A DNA stretch of 64,000 bases from Candidatus Pelagibacter sp. IMCC9063 (GTDB taxonomy: Bacteria > Pseudomonadota > Alphaproteobacteria > Pelagibacterales > Pelagibacteraceae), in the NCBI RefSeq assembly GCF_000195085.1, contig NC_015380.1, forward strand, positions 668,001 through 732,000. The letters are read 5' to 3'. Made by a program: the position numbers and the translations under genes. Below are positions 30,308-39,315 of this stretch, one piece after another. Each line of letters begins with the position of its first letter. Position 1 is the first letter of the stretch. The notes below the pieces were generated by a model, which saw nothing but the letters and a program-made list of their open reading frames with translations, ran no database searches and was not told the DNA's origin.

Positions 30308-30915
30308 TGATTCCAGAAAACTATTTAATCTTTTTACAAATTATTCTTTTTATGTTTATCACTCCAGGTGCACCTAGAGTTTTGATTATGTCCCAATCTC
30401 TCAATTATGGATTTGGAAAAAGTTTGTGGACTGCATTTGGCGATATATCTGCCAATAGTCTACAAATGATTTTGGTGCTTTTTGGATTTGCTGCATTGAT
30501 AAAATTATTTCCTGATGTTGTTATTTACTTTAAATGGAGTGGAATACTTTATCTTCTTTATATTGCCTACGGTTACATAAAATCAAAATCTAATATAAAT
30601 ATTTCCAATAAAGTAAAACAAAAATCCATTAGTGCTTTATATATAGACGGGTTTCTTATTGCCTTTCTGAGTCCTAAGGCAACTGTTTTTTTTGCAACAG
30701 TGTTTCCGACTTTTTTAATTGCTGGACCTAATTACTATGAGCACTTTTTTATTTTATTACTTACTTATATTTCTTTGGATTTTTTAACACTCGCTATCTA
30801 TTCAGGCATAGCCAGGGCTATTGCAAGTAAGTTAAAAAATAATTTAAGTTTAGTTAATTATATTTCCGCAGGAGCTCTAGTTATTATTGCAATTGTTATT
30901 GCGATTAAAGTTTAA
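30307..30915 (+). CDS. LysE/RhtB-family amino acid exporter
   Basis: Inner-membrane exporter of about six hydrophobic segments, 202 residues. The family N-terminal pattern TPGAPRVLIMSQSLNYGFGKSLW replaces the usual P-G-P with P-G-A, and the second repeat region has GFLIAFLSPKATVFFATVFP. It is translationally coupled to the Lrp-type regulator, the common arrangement for amino acid efflux pairs. The substrate cannot be read from sequence. Its 3' end overlaps the convergent MarR gene by four bases. Confidence 0.82.
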   Translation: MIPENYLIFLQIILFMFITPGAPRVLIMSQSLNYGFGKSLWTAFGDISANSLQMILVLFGFAALIKLFPDVVIYFKWSGILYLLYIAYGYIKSKSNINISNKVKQKSISALYIDGFLIAFLSPKATVFFATVFPTFLIAGPNYYEHFFILLLTYISLDFLTLAIYSGIARAIASKLKNNLSLVNYISAGALVIIAIVIAIKV

Positions 30916-31397
30916 TTAAATATTAAATACTTTTGACTTGATATTAAAAGCTTATCTAATAGTTTCTGCATGTGGTTAATTTCTTCATTGCTAAAATCTT
31001 TTAATAATTTTTTATTTCGATCTGTTTGTTTTTTTAATAGTTCTTTATGAAGTTTTTTTCCTTCATCAGTTACTTGTAGCAAAGTGTATCTAAGATCATC
31101 TTCATTTGCTCTTTTGTAAATGAGACCGAGTTTAATGAGCTTTTGAACACCGCGGCTAATTTCTGCCTGGTCTGCCCAATGTACAGAGGAAATATATTTG
31201 ATAGTTATCTCTTTTTTATTTTCACCTACTACATTTAATGTAAACAATTCTGGAATACCTAAAGATGGGTAGTCTTGAATAATTTTGGAAGAATATCTTT
31301 TTAGCTCTTTAGAAAGCTTATTGATTTTAAAACCCAATGAGTTTTGAAAGTATTTAAAATCTCTTATATTGCTATTACTCCTCATAGTAGAATACAT
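30912..31397 (-). CDS. MarR-family transcriptional regulator
   Basis: Winged helix-turn-helix regulator, 161 residues. The fold is visible from LGIPELFTLNVVGENKKEITIKYIS, through recognition-helix sequence SVHWADQAEISRGVQKLIKLGLIYKRAN, to the wing DDLRYTLLQVTDEGKKLH. The last third is a helical dimerisation region. ATG at 31397 or the internal ATG five codons later are both possible. It is divergent from the branched-chain amino acid transporter operon and may regulate it; the 134-base gap between them is A/T-rich with no clear operator that I can define. Confidence 0.82.
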   Translation of the reverse strand: MYSTMRSNSNIRDFKYFQNSLGFKINKLSKELKRYSSKIIQDYPSLGIPELFTLNVVGENKKEITIKYISSVHWADQAEISRGVQKLIKLGLIYKRANEDDLRYTLLQVTDEGKKLHKELLKKQTDRNKKLLKDFSNEEINHMQKLLDKLLISSQKYLIFN

Positions 31398-31531
31398 GAT
31401 AAATCATATATATTATGAAGCAATATAATAATTGTATAAGTCTATTTTTTTAACAGATTTTTAAAGCTTGTTTGTTACTAGCCATCTGATTAAGTTCTTT
31501 ATGTTAATTAACTAATATAAGGGGAGACAAA

Positions 31532-32767
31532 ATGAAAAAACTATTAAATAGACTAGTTGCTATTTTCTCTATCTTTTCATTACTTTTAGGTTTCAGTTCT
31601 GCTCAAGCTAGAGTTGATGGCGATACCATCACTTTAGGTGCTGCAGTTTCTTTAACTGGAAAGTATTCTACTAACGGCGAACATACCAAAAATGGTTATA
31701 ATTTAGCTGTTAAGAGAATCAATGACATGGGTGGAGTTAAAGTAGGTGGTAAAAGCTACAAATTCGCTGTCAAATATTATGATGACGAATCTAACTCTAA
31801 GAGAGCTGCTCAATTAGCTGAACGATTAATCAAACAGGATGGCGTTAAGTATATGCTTGGCCCATACAGTTCTGGTTTAACTAAAGCAATGGCTCCAGTA
31901 ACTGAGGAAAACAAAATTCCTATGGTTGAAGCAAATGGTGCTTCTAGATCTTTGTTTACTAAAGGATACAAATATTTGTTTGCAGTATTATCTCCTGCTA
32001 ACCAATACCTTGAAGTAGCAATTGATTTGGCTGTTGAAAAAAATGGTGGCAAGCCAGTGAAAATCGCTATGGCATTTGAACAAGATGCTTTTTCACAGGA
32101 TGTTAGATTAGGAATTTTAGATGCAGCAAAAAGAACTAAATCTAAAATCATAATTGATGACAAACTTCCAAAAGAACTAAATGATATGGCAGCAACTTTA
32201 GCTAAAGTTAAAGCTGTGAAGCCAGACGTTCTTGTGGTGTCAGGGCACTCAAAAGGTGCACTAACTGCGATCAGACAAATTTCAGAAATGAAAGTGGATG
32301 TTCCAATGTTAGCAATGACACATTGTGATGCTTCTAAATTAGCAAAACAACATGGAAAAAAAGCTGAGTACGCATTATGTGCATCTCAGTGGCACAAATC
32401 TTTATCTTACAAAGATAATTATTTTGGTGGTGGTTTAAAGTATGACAAAGACTTTACAGCTGCTTACAAATATGCGCCTCCATATCAGGCAGCAGAATCT
32501 TCTGCAGCATTATTAGTTTACAAAGATGCATTTGAAAGAGCGAACTCTTTCGATACTAAGAAAGTAAGAGATGCATTGGCAAAAACTAATATGCAAACCT
32601 TTTATGGAAATGTAAAATTTGGTTCTGGTGGTCAAAATACTGCTAAGCCAATGGTGCTTTTCCAAGTTAGATGTACTGGTGATAAGTGTGAAAACAAAGT
32701 TGTGGCTCCTACAAAATGGGCTTCAGCTAAGTTAGTACACCCAATACCAAGTTGGTCTAAAAGATAA
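31532..32767 (+). CDS. Branched-chain amino acid-type ABC transporter substrate-binding protein
   Basis: Periplasmic binding protein of the LivJ/LivK type (type 1 fold). A signal peptide (about residues 1-26, ending SSAQA) precedes DGDTITLGAAVSLTGKYSTNGEHTKNGYNLAVKRIN, then a two-lobe protein with MLGPYSSGLTKAMAPVTEENKIPMVEANG. A strong ribosome site (AAGGGGAGA) precedes the ATG. The 411-residue protein heads a liv operon; a terminator hairpin follows it. The ligand may be an amino acid, amide or a related small molecule; the family is broad. Confidence 0.9.
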   Translation: MKKLLNRLVAIFSIFSLLLGFSSAQARVDGDTITLGAAVSLTGKYSTNGEHTKNGYNLAVKRINDMGGVKVGGKSYKFAVKYYDDESNSKRAAQLAERLIKQDGVKYMLGPYSSGLTKAMAPVTEENKIPMVEANGASRSLFTKGYKYLFAVLSPANQYLEVAIDLAVEKNGGKPVKIAMAFEQDAFSQDVRLGILDAAKRTKSKIIIDDKLPKELNDMAATLAKVKAVKPDVLVVSGHSKGALTAIRQISEMKVDVPMLAMTHCDASKLAKQHGKKAEYALCASQWHKSLSYKDNYFGGGLKYDKDFTAAYKYAPPYQAAESSAALLVYKDAFERANSFDTKKVRDALAKTNMQTFYGNVKFGSGGQNTAKPMVLFQVRCTGDKCENKVVAPTKWASAKLVHPIPSWSKR

Positions 32768-32780
32768 ATACAATTAACTA

Positions 32781-32809
32781 AATGCCCCCTTTTACGAGGG
32801 GGCATTTTT
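32781..32809 (+). terminator. Intrinsic terminator/attenuator after the Liv binding protein gene
   Basis: ATGCCCCC (32781-32788), an eight-base loop and GGGGGCAT (32797-32804) run straight into TTTTTT. The hairpin sits between the binding-protein gene and the permease gene of the same operon, so it probably acts as a partial terminator giving more binding protein than membrane components. Confidence 0.85.
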
Positions 32810-32823
32810 TATAAGAAAAAAAA

Positions 32824-33717
32824 ATGGATCTTCTAATATTCGAACACCCAATTTTAATCATTCAAGCTTTGATGGATGGAGTATTGCTTGGAATATTATT
32901 TGCATTGATCGCTTATGGAATGGCACTTCAGTGGGGAGTGATGAATATTATTAACATTGCACAAGGGGAACTTGTGATTATGGGAGGATATGTTGCATAC
33001 TTTTTATATATGTATGGAATACACCCTGCTTATGGAGTGATTGTTTCTCCAATCGTTATGTATTTTGTGGGTATCGGAATTTATAAGCTAGTTATTAATA
33101 AAGTCGTTGATAAAGATTTATTTACATCAATTTTAGCAACATTTGGAATAAGTATTTTAATGATGCAATTAATGAACTTCGTTTTTGGTGCGGATGTTGT
33201 TGTTGCTCAATCAAATTTTGGAACAACCATGTTATTTGATAATTCAGTAACACTTCCCAATTCTAAAATTTTTGCTTCAGCGGTCAGTGTACTTGCTGCA
33301 ATAGTTTTGGTCTTGTACATGAAAAAATCTAAATTAGGTCGAGCTATCAGAGCTACTGCCCAAAACGCTAGAGCAGCAAAGATATTAGGAGTGGATACAG
33401 AAAAAGTTTATGCATCTACATTTGGGATTAATGCAGCCCTTTGCGGTGTTGCGGGAGCACTTATTGCTATCACGTTTACTTTGCACCCCTATGTTGGCTT
33501 ACCTTACACAGTTAGATCTTTCATGATCGTTATTGTTGCAGGACTGGGAAATCTTCCAGGTGTCGCACTATCGGGTATGGGATTAGGAGTCTTTGAAGAA
33601 TTTGCTGATTATCTATTAGGAACTGAATTTAGAATTGCTGCAGTATTTTTATTGTTAGTTTTGATTTTAGTGTACAGACGCTTTAAATTAGCAAGAAGCA
33701 GGGAGTATTTGAAATAA
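32824..33717 (+). CDS. livH: Branched-chain amino acid ABC transporter permease LivH-type
   Basis: Inner-membrane permease with about eight hydrophobic segments, 297 residues. LivH signatures include ALMDGVLLGILFALIAYGMA, MNIINIAQGELVIMGGYVAYF, GRAIRATAQNARAAKILGVD with the EAA-like loop contacting the ATPases, and IVAGLGNLPGVALSGMGLGV. It starts 14 bases after the attenuator and overlaps livM by one base. Confidence 0.92.
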   Translation: MDLLIFEHPILIIQALMDGVLLGILFALIAYGMALQWGVMNIINIAQGELVIMGGYVAYFLYMYGIHPAYGVIVSPIVMYFVGIGIYKLVINKVVDKDLFTSILATFGISILMMQLMNFVFGADVVVAQSNFGTTMLFDNSVTLPNSKIFASAVSVLAAIVLVLYMKKSKLGRAIRATAQNARAAKILGVDTEKVYASTFGINAALCGVAGALIAITFTLHPYVGLPYTVRSFMIVIVAGLGNLPGVALSGMGLGVFEEFADYLLGTEFRIAAVFLLLVLILVYRRFKLARSREYLK

Positions 33718-34784
33718 TGTTAAGCAATATAAAGAAAAAAGATCTTTTTATTTATTTAGGAGTTTTAGCTTTTGCATTGATAGCTCCAAATGTTTTTTCA
33801 GACTATAGAATTCAGTTTACGTTTTGGTTGGTGCTTATCATTCTAGCGATTACTTGGAACATTCAAGGAGGTGAAATGGGATACAACACCTTTGGTAATA
33901 TTATGTTCTTTGGAGTCGGAATGTATGTTTGTTCCGGCATTCAAATAGGTCTATTTTTCGATTTGGCTGAATGGACTGTTAGTGGTGGAGAGAAAACTTT
34001 TATTCATACACCTGATCAATATTTTCAAGGTCTTTGGATAGGCTTACTTGCAGCTGCAATCATTCCTGCGATTATTGCGTTAATTATTGGTTATGGAGTT
34101 TTAGGATTGCGTGGACATTACTTTGCAATTTGTACACTAGGTATTGGAATAGCTTCAGGAGAAATTGCTGGTGGAATAGAGCTTATTGGAGCAGGTCAGG
34201 GAATGACCGCACCACCTTGGCCTAAAGATATTGGTGGAACAGAATATAGAAATGAATTTTTTTATTATTTAACACTTGCTCTTTTTGTTATGACATTTGT
34301 GTTTATCAAATGGTTATATTCAACAAGGTTTAGATTAGTTCTTAATGCCATCAGAGACAATGAGGATAAAGCAGAAGCGATGGGTATAGAGACTATGCGA
34401 TATAAAATTACAGGATGGGTTATCTCAGCATTTTTTGTTGGACTAGCTGGAGGTCTTGTAGGAAATATCGTTGGTTACATCGAGCCAGTGGAAGTCGCAT
34501 TTGATGGAAGAGAAATGGGAGTCTTTATGGTTCTTATGTGTATTTTAGGAGGCAAGGGGACTTTATGGGGACCGGTTATTGGGGCCTCAGTGTTTCATAT
34601 ATTTAAAGAAAGTTTTTGGTCTTTCTTTTTAGGATGGCAGTATGTTGCCTTAGGAGTTTTAATCATTGTTATTGTTGTTTATCTTCCGGAAGGAATTATG
34701 GGTTTTCTTCGTGAAAAAAAACCAGAATGGTTTGGTGAGATTATGGACGAAGAAGATAGAAAGGCACAGGTTACTTTAGACTAA
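33717..34784 (+). CDS. livM: Branched-chain amino acid ABC transporter permease LivM-type
   Basis: Second permease subunit, 355 residues with about nine hydrophobic segments. Visible patterns are LAITWNIQGGEMGYNTFGNIMFFGVGMY, LGLRGHYFAICTLGIGIASGEI, the cytoplasmic loop NAIRDNEDKAEAMGIETMRYK, and GGKGTLWGPVIGASVFHIFKE. The start overlaps livH and the end overlaps livG by one base each (TAATG), so the four transporter genes are translationally coupled. Confidence 0.92.
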   Translation: MLSNIKKKDLFIYLGVLAFALIAPNVFSDYRIQFTFWLVLIILAITWNIQGGEMGYNTFGNIMFFGVGMYVCSGIQIGLFFDLAEWTVSGGEKTFIHTPDQYFQGLWIGLLAAAIIPAIIALIIGYGVLGLRGHYFAICTLGIGIASGEIAGGIELIGAGQGMTAPPWPKDIGGTEYRNEFFYYLTLALFVMTFVFIKWLYSTRFRLVLNAIRDNEDKAEAMGIETMRYKITGWVISAFFVGLAGGLVGNIVGYIEPVEVAFDGREMGVFMVLMCILGGKGTLWGPVIGASVFHIFKESFWSFFLGWQYVALGVLIIVIVVYLPEGIMGFLREKKPEWFGEIMDEEDRKAQVTLD

Positions 34785-35524
34785 TGGCACTTTTAGAAGT
34801 TAGTAGCGTTTCGAAATCTTTTGGTGGAGTAAAGGCCAATGTAGATATTTCATTGCAAGTAGAGCAAGGGTCTATCGTTGGGTTGATTGGGCCAAACGGA
34901 TCTGGTAAAACAACTTTATTCAATTCTATTGTAGGTACTCATCCTATTGACAAAGGTTCCATTAAATTTGATGGAAAAGAAATTTCTTCACTTCCTATTC
35001 CAGAAGTTGCTAAGTTAGGATTGTTAAGAACATTTCAGCAAACAAGAATTTATGGAAAGTTAAACTGTGTGCAAAATATGCTTATTAGTCATAAGCCTAG
35101 AAATGAAACTTTGCTTACTGTTTTTGCAGGTATACCCAAAGAACTGACCTCAAAAGCAGAAGATATTTTAAAATTTGTGGGTCTGTATCAAAAAAGAAAC
35201 TTAAGAGCAGGTGATTTGTCTTTTGGTCAGCAAAAATTGTTAGAACTTGCGATGGCACTAATGAGTGAGCCTAAAATGCTTTTATTAGACGAGCCGACCG
35301 CTGGAATTAATCCTACATTAATTAATGGAATCATTACTCGTTTAATCCAGGTTAACAAAGAGTACGGTATTACATTGTTTGTAATTGAACATAATATGAA
35401 AGTAGTTATGCAACTTGCACAAAAAATATTTTGTGTAGCTCACGGACAGCTTCTTGCCGAAGGTGGACCCGATGAAATTAAAAATGATAAGCGCGTTGTT
35501 GATGCTTATTTAGGAGCACAATAA
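34784..35524 (+). CDS. livG: Branched-chain amino acid ABC transporter ATP-binding protein LivG-type
   Basis: ATPase subunit, 246 residues. It has Walker A GPNGSGKTT near residue 37, the Q-loop FQQTRIYG, the signature DLSFGQQKLLELA, Walker B MLLLDEPTAGINP and the switch His in VIEHNM. The LivG-type extended helical insertion between the Q-loop and the signature is shorter than usual. It pairs with the LivF-type ATPase directly downstream. Confidence 0.92.
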   Translation: MALLEVSSVSKSFGGVKANVDISLQVEQGSIVGLIGPNGSGKTTLFNSIVGTHPIDKGSIKFDGKEISSLPIPEVAKLGLLRTFQQTRIYGKLNCVQNMLISHKPRNETLLTVFAGIPKELTSKAEDILKFVGLYQKRNLRAGDLSFGQQKLLELAMALMSEPKMLLLDEPTAGINPTLINGIITRLIQVNKEYGITLFVIEHNMKVVMQLAQKIFCVAHGQLLAEGGPDEIKNDKRVVDAYLGAQ

Positions 35525-36309
35525 TGTCAGATCAATATTCAGTTTTAGGATCCGCACCCACAAGAGAAGATTTGCAAAAACTTTCTCCAGATAATGTTCA
35601 TGTACAAATTGAAGGACTAACCGCAGGATATGGTAAAATGGAAATTTTACATGATTTTGATTTAATGGTTAGTAAGGCCCAATCTCTTTGCTTAATCGGA
35701 CCTAATGGAGCAGGAAAATCTACAATTCTCCATTCTATTTATGGTTTTACAAATATTTTTTCTGGAAAAATTAGCATCGATGGAAAAGATATTACTAATC
35801 TAACACCAGCAGAAAAATTAACGTCTGTTGGAATTGCTTATATATTGCAAGACAACTCAGTCTTTCCAGATATGACTGTTGAAGAAAATTTATTAATGGG
35901 TGGTTATGCAAAAGATAAAGTGGAAGAATCTTATGAAGAAGCACAAAGAGTTTTAGATAAGTACGAAAGATTAAAAAATAGAAGAAATCAGCCTGCAAAA
36001 GTTTTGTCTGGTGGGGAGAGAAGATTGTTAGAAATTTCAAGAGCATTAGTTATGAAGCCCAGTGTTTTGCTAGTAGATGAACCATCGATTGGTTTAGAAC
36101 CTAGATATATTGATATGGTTTTTGAAATATTGAGAGACCTTCAGCAAAATGAAAAAAAAACTATTATCTTAGTTGAACAAAATGCAAAAAAAGGTTTGGA
36201 ATTTGCAGACAATGGTTACGTTTTGGTTTCAGGTCAAACAGCTATCGTTGGTAAGGGTGACGAGTTGTTAGAAAATCCTGATGTTGGTAGGTTATTCCTC
36301 GGAGGATAG
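35524..36309 (+). CDS. livF: Branched-chain amino acid ABC transporter ATP-binding protein LivF-type
   Basis: Second ATPase subunit, 261 residues. It has Walker A GPNGAGKST, a Q-loop region (YILQDNSVFPDMTVEENL), signature VLSGGERRLLEISRAL, Walker B VLLVDEPSIGLEP and switch region LVEQNAKKGLE. An N-terminal extension of about 28 residues precedes the family start and is unusual. The end of the gene carries GGAGG, which may serve as the ribosome site for the following azlC. Confidence 0.92.
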   Translation: MSDQYSVLGSAPTREDLQKLSPDNVHVQIEGLTAGYGKMEILHDFDLMVSKAQSLCLIGPNGAGKSTILHSIYGFTNIFSGKISIDGKDITNLTPAEKLTSVGIAYILQDNSVFPDMTVEENLLMGGYAKDKVEESYEEAQRVLDKYERLKNRRNQPAKVLSGGERRLLEISRALVMKPSVLLVDEPSIGLEPRYIDMVFEILRDLQQNEKKTIILVEQNAKKGLEFADNGYVLVSGQTAIVGKGDELLENPDVGRLFLGG

Positions 36310-36320
36310 TTTACTACAAT

Positions 36321-37025
36321 TTGTTTTCATTAATTTCTTTTAGACAAGGCGTTAGCCATGCTTTTGGCGTTCCAGCTTTAGGGTTGGGCTCAAGTATGTT
36401 TGCATTTGGAGCTTATTTAAAAAGCTCTGGATTTGATTTGTTTCAAAGCTTTGCCTCTTCCTTCTTTACCTTCGCACTCCCAGGTCAATTTGTGATGGCA
36501 GAAACTATGTTAGCGGGAGGAACATTTTTAAACATTTTTTTAGCTGTCTTTTTAACTAACGCAAGATTATTTCCGATGACCGTTAATTTAATTCCTATTA
36601 TTAGACACTCCTCTCATTCCAAGTGGAAATACTATTTTCTAGCACATTTTATTGCCGTTACATCTTGGTTTAATATGCTTGCAGTTCATAAACAGCTACA
36701 ACAACAAGACAAGTTTGATTACTTCTTGGGCCTTGGTGGTTTTTTATGGTTCAATGCTGTGATCTGTACGATGTTAGGATTTTCTATTTCCCATCTCGTT
36801 TCTCATGAATTTTTAATAGGATTAGTCTTTATTAATCCTATTTATTTTTTAATTATGACAGTGAGTAATTTGAATGAAAAAAAACTTACCACATCTGTTA
36901 TTTTCGGAGCACTTTTTAGTGTTGTTTTGTATCAATACATCCCTGAATGGTCCGTATTGATAGCGGGTATCGCATCTGGAACTTTAGGTTTTTTTATTTT
37001 TAAAAAGGAAAGTAATGACAGCTAA
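36321..37025 (+). CDS. azlC: AzlC-family branched-chain amino acid exporter subunit
   Basis: Large membrane subunit of an AzlCD exporter. The N terminus SFRQGVSHAFGVPALGLGSSMFAFGAYLKSSG and LPGQFVMAETMLAGG, LTNARLFPMTVNLIPIIR match AzlC/YgaZ. The 234 residues form about six to seven membrane segments. The TTG at 36321 is the best start available, 15 bases after GGAGG at the livF end; no ATG fits. It overlaps azlD by 11 bases. Pairing an importer (Liv) with an exporter in one operon suggests control of branched-chain amino acid levels. Confidence 0.82.
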   Translation: MFSLISFRQGVSHAFGVPALGLGSSMFAFGAYLKSSGFDLFQSFASSFFTFALPGQFVMAETMLAGGTFLNIFLAVFLTNARLFPMTVNLIPIIRHSSHSKWKYYFLAHFIAVTSWFNMLAVHKQLQQQDKFDYFLGLGGFLWFNAVICTMLGFSISHLVSHEFLIGLVFINPIYFLIMTVSNLNEKKLTTSVIFGALFSVVLYQYIPEWSVLIAGIASGTLGFFIFKKESNDS

Positions 37026-37341
37026 TACCATCTACATAGCCATCTTTCTTGCAACATGTGCAACCTACTTATGTAGAGCCATGGGTGTATTTAGTGCAAA
37101 AAACATAAATACAAATAGCCCAGTTTTTAATTGGATCAAATGTGTTTCTATTGGAATTATTTCTGCAGTAATATCAAAAATTATTTTATTTCCAGCTGGA
37201 ATCCTTTCCGAAACTGAATCTGAGAGCAGAATTGTTGCAACAATTGTAACATTGCTAGCGTATTTTCTGTTTAAAAAGAATGTTATCTTTGGTATTTTCG
37301 CAGGTGTTACAACTTTTTTACTAATGAACTTTTATTTTTAG
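37015..37341 (+). CDS. azlD: AzlD-family branched-chain amino acid exporter small subunit
   Basis: A 108-residue membrane protein with four hydrophobic segments: YIAIFLATCATYLCRAMGV, VSIGIISAVISKIILFP, VATIVTLLAYFLFKK and GIFAGVTTFLLMNF. The ATYLCRAMGV opening is the usual AzlD pattern with an arginine in a membrane segment. It overlaps azlC and precedes the CsiD-like gene by two bases. Confidence 0.78.
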   Translation: MTANTIYIAIFLATCATYLCRAMGVFSAKNINTNSPVFNWIKCVSIGIISAVISKIILFPAGILSETESESRIVATIVTLLAYFLFKKNVIFGIFAGVTTFLLMNFYF

Positions 37342-37343
37342 AT

Positions 37344-38252
37344 ATGCAAATACCAGGCCTCTTTATTGAAAACCATCCTACAAGCGATCGTTTATATGAT
37401 GTTAAAATTGAAAATAAATATCTAGATAAAATCAAAGATCAATTTGATGTATTTGATTTGTTGGACATTGAATACAAGCCATTTCTTCGTTTTCATATTA
37501 CGGATATTTTTAATAAAATTTTTGATAGCAAAATACAAAACTTTGTTAAAGAAACGATACAAGATCGTCAAAGAGGCGCTTTTATTATTGGTCCAGAAAC
37601 AATGGATTCAAAAAAATATGATGCAGATTTTTTAGTCAAAGTATCTACAGCCTTAACTCATTTAATCGGAACCCCTAATTTTGATTCTATGGCAGGAAAT
37701 TATTATGCACGTTTTGAAGTGAAACATACGGACAACAGCGATTCTTATCTAAGAAAAGCTTATAAAAAATTAGATCTGCATACAGATGGAACTTTTGTTA
37801 AAGAAAAAACAGACTGGTTGTTAATGATGAAAATGAAAGAAGAAAATGCCAATGGAGGAGAAAGTGTTCTGTTACATTTGGATGACTGGGAAGATTTGAA
37901 AGATTTTATAAAAGACCCTGTTGCAAAACAGAATTTTATTTGGGGCTCTCCCAAAAGTAAAAATATAGACTATAAATTAGAACATCCTGTTTTTTCAAAA
38001 GATATGAACGGCAAACCTACGATCTCGTATATTGATCAATTCCCAGAACCAAGCTCATTAGAGCAAGGTCTTTTTTTAAACCGTCTTTCTGAATCTTTGG
38101 AAAATAGCAAGAGACACATGGCTTTCAAACTACCTCCTGGGTATTCTATTTTTTCCAATAATCATTTTTTACTTCATGGAAGAAAAGCCTTCCAGCCAAG
38201 TCCTAATATGACACGAGAGCTCTTGAGGCAAAGAGGTATATTTTATTCTTAA
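37344..38252 (+). CDS. glaH: CsiD/GlaH-type 2-oxoglutarate-dependent dioxygenase (glutarate 2-hydroxylase family)
   Basis: Fe(II)/2-oxoglutarate dioxygenase that in E. coli hydroxylates glutarate to L-2-hydroxyglutarate in lysine breakdown. The 302-residue protein has the iron-binding LHTDGTF (His about 145, Asp about 147), the family stretch NGGESVLLHLDDWEDL, and the distal His in NNHFLLHGRKAF with TRELLRQRG supplying the 2-oxoglutarate arginine. The usual partner lhgO is not in the window. It ends the liv-azl operon two bases after azlD, which suggests the whole unit may deal with lysine-derived or other amino acid carbon. Confidence 0.8.
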   Translation: MQIPGLFIENHPTSDRLYDVKIENKYLDKIKDQFDVFDLLDIEYKPFLRFHITDIFNKIFDSKIQNFVKETIQDRQRGAFIIGPETMDSKKYDADFLVKVSTALTHLIGTPNFDSMAGNYYARFEVKHTDNSDSYLRKAYKKLDLHTDGTFVKEKTDWLLMMKMKEENANGGESVLLHLDDWEDLKDFIKDPVAKQNFIWGSPKSKNIDYKLEHPVFSKDMNGKPTISYIDQFPEPSSLEQGLFLNRLSESLENSKRHMAFKLPPGYSIFSNNHFLLHGRKAFQPSPNMTRELLRQRGIFYS

Positions 38253-38256
38253 AAAG

Positions 38257-39315
38257 TTATTTTTTTTTCTTAAAAAATTTTACAATAAAAGGTATTGCAA
38301 AAATAATAAAAAATACTCTTAGAAAATGATGATATGAGACAAACAATGGATCAATATTATATGCAGCACTTATTATAACCATTTCATGCAACCCTCCAGG
38401 CGCAAAACTTAACAAAGTTGCTATAAAATCAAAACCAAACCAAATATTTAAAAAATATGCAAATATTGCAGCTATACCTAGAAGTAAAATAGAAATAACT
38501 GCTCCATGAAAACTGTAAAAAATTATTTCTTTAATACCCAAACCGTTTAACCGACAACCTATTGCAGAGCCCAAAAACACAAATGCAATATTAATAAATA
38601 AAGGAGGAAATTTAGCTGTAGTAATTTCCAATGTATAAAAAAAACCTGCAGCTAACATTGCTGCCAGAATAGGAGCGGATGGAATTGTAAATCTTTCCAA
38701 TAAAATTGACAGTAAGTGCGAAATACCTAATAAAAAAACCAATTCAGAAAAATACCTTAAATTATAAGTAGCTTTATAGTCATTAGCACCGATCTCTTGA
38801 TAGCCTTCGCTAGCCAAAAATATGAAAGGTACAAATAAAACAATAAACAAAACTCTTGTAGCCTGTGGAATTATTACTCGAGCTCTATCTTTTTTGTTGT
38901 CAGCTAAATCTTCAAGAGCACCAGCTATAACCACAAAAGCTCCTGGTAGGCCTGCTAAAATAGCTACCACTTTCTTAAATTTGCAAATTTTATATAAATA
39001 AAATGCAGTCACTATACTTCCTATTATTGTACATATTATCATTGCTATTGATGAGAAAATCCAAAGATGAATTTTGTATAGCAGTGAAATATTAAAGCTT
39101 CCTGCAAGAATCACTCCTATCACTAACAACACTGGAAGAAAAATTTTCTTATCAAATTTAATTTCAAATTTAGTAAATGAAAAAACTAAATTTGCTATCA
39201 ACGCACCAAGAAGCCAAGGTAATGGTAGCAATGTATAACTAGCTGCATATCCACCAACACATCCAATTAGTATACTTTTGTAGCTAACCTTAAAAGCTGC
39301 TAGATATTCTTTCAT
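38257..39315 (-). CDS. AbrB-family membrane protein (duplicated AbrB regulator/transporter fold)
   Basis: A 352-residue membrane protein of the family often labelled putative ammonia monooxygenase; it is a transporter-like protein and not an oxygenase. Two homologous halves are visible, each with a tight Leu-Pro/Ile-Pro and Ala-rich motif: LPLPWLLGALIANLVFSF in the first and IPSAPILAAMLAAGFFYT in the second; SFAPGGLHEMVIIS is the typical family signature. It overlaps the upstream lyase gene by one base, so it may carry the substrate or product of that lyase. The substrate is unknown. Confidence 0.75.
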   Translation of the reverse strand: MKEYLAAFKVSYKSILIGCVGGYAASYTLLPLPWLLGALIANLVFSFTKFEIKFDKKIFLPVLLVIGVILAGSFNISLLYKIHLWIFSSIAMIICTIIGSIVTAFYLYKICKFKKVVAILAGLPGAFVVIAGALEDLADNKKDRARVIIPQATRVLFIVLFVPFIFLASEGYQEIGANDYKATYNLRYFSELVFLLGISHLLSILLERFTIPSAPILAAMLAAGFFYTLEITTAKFPPLFINIAFVFLGSAIGCRLNGLGIKEIIFYSFHGAVISILLLGIAAIFAYFLNIWFGFDFIATLLSFAPGGLHEMVIISAAYNIDPLFVSYHHFLRVFFIIFAIPFIVKFFKKKK

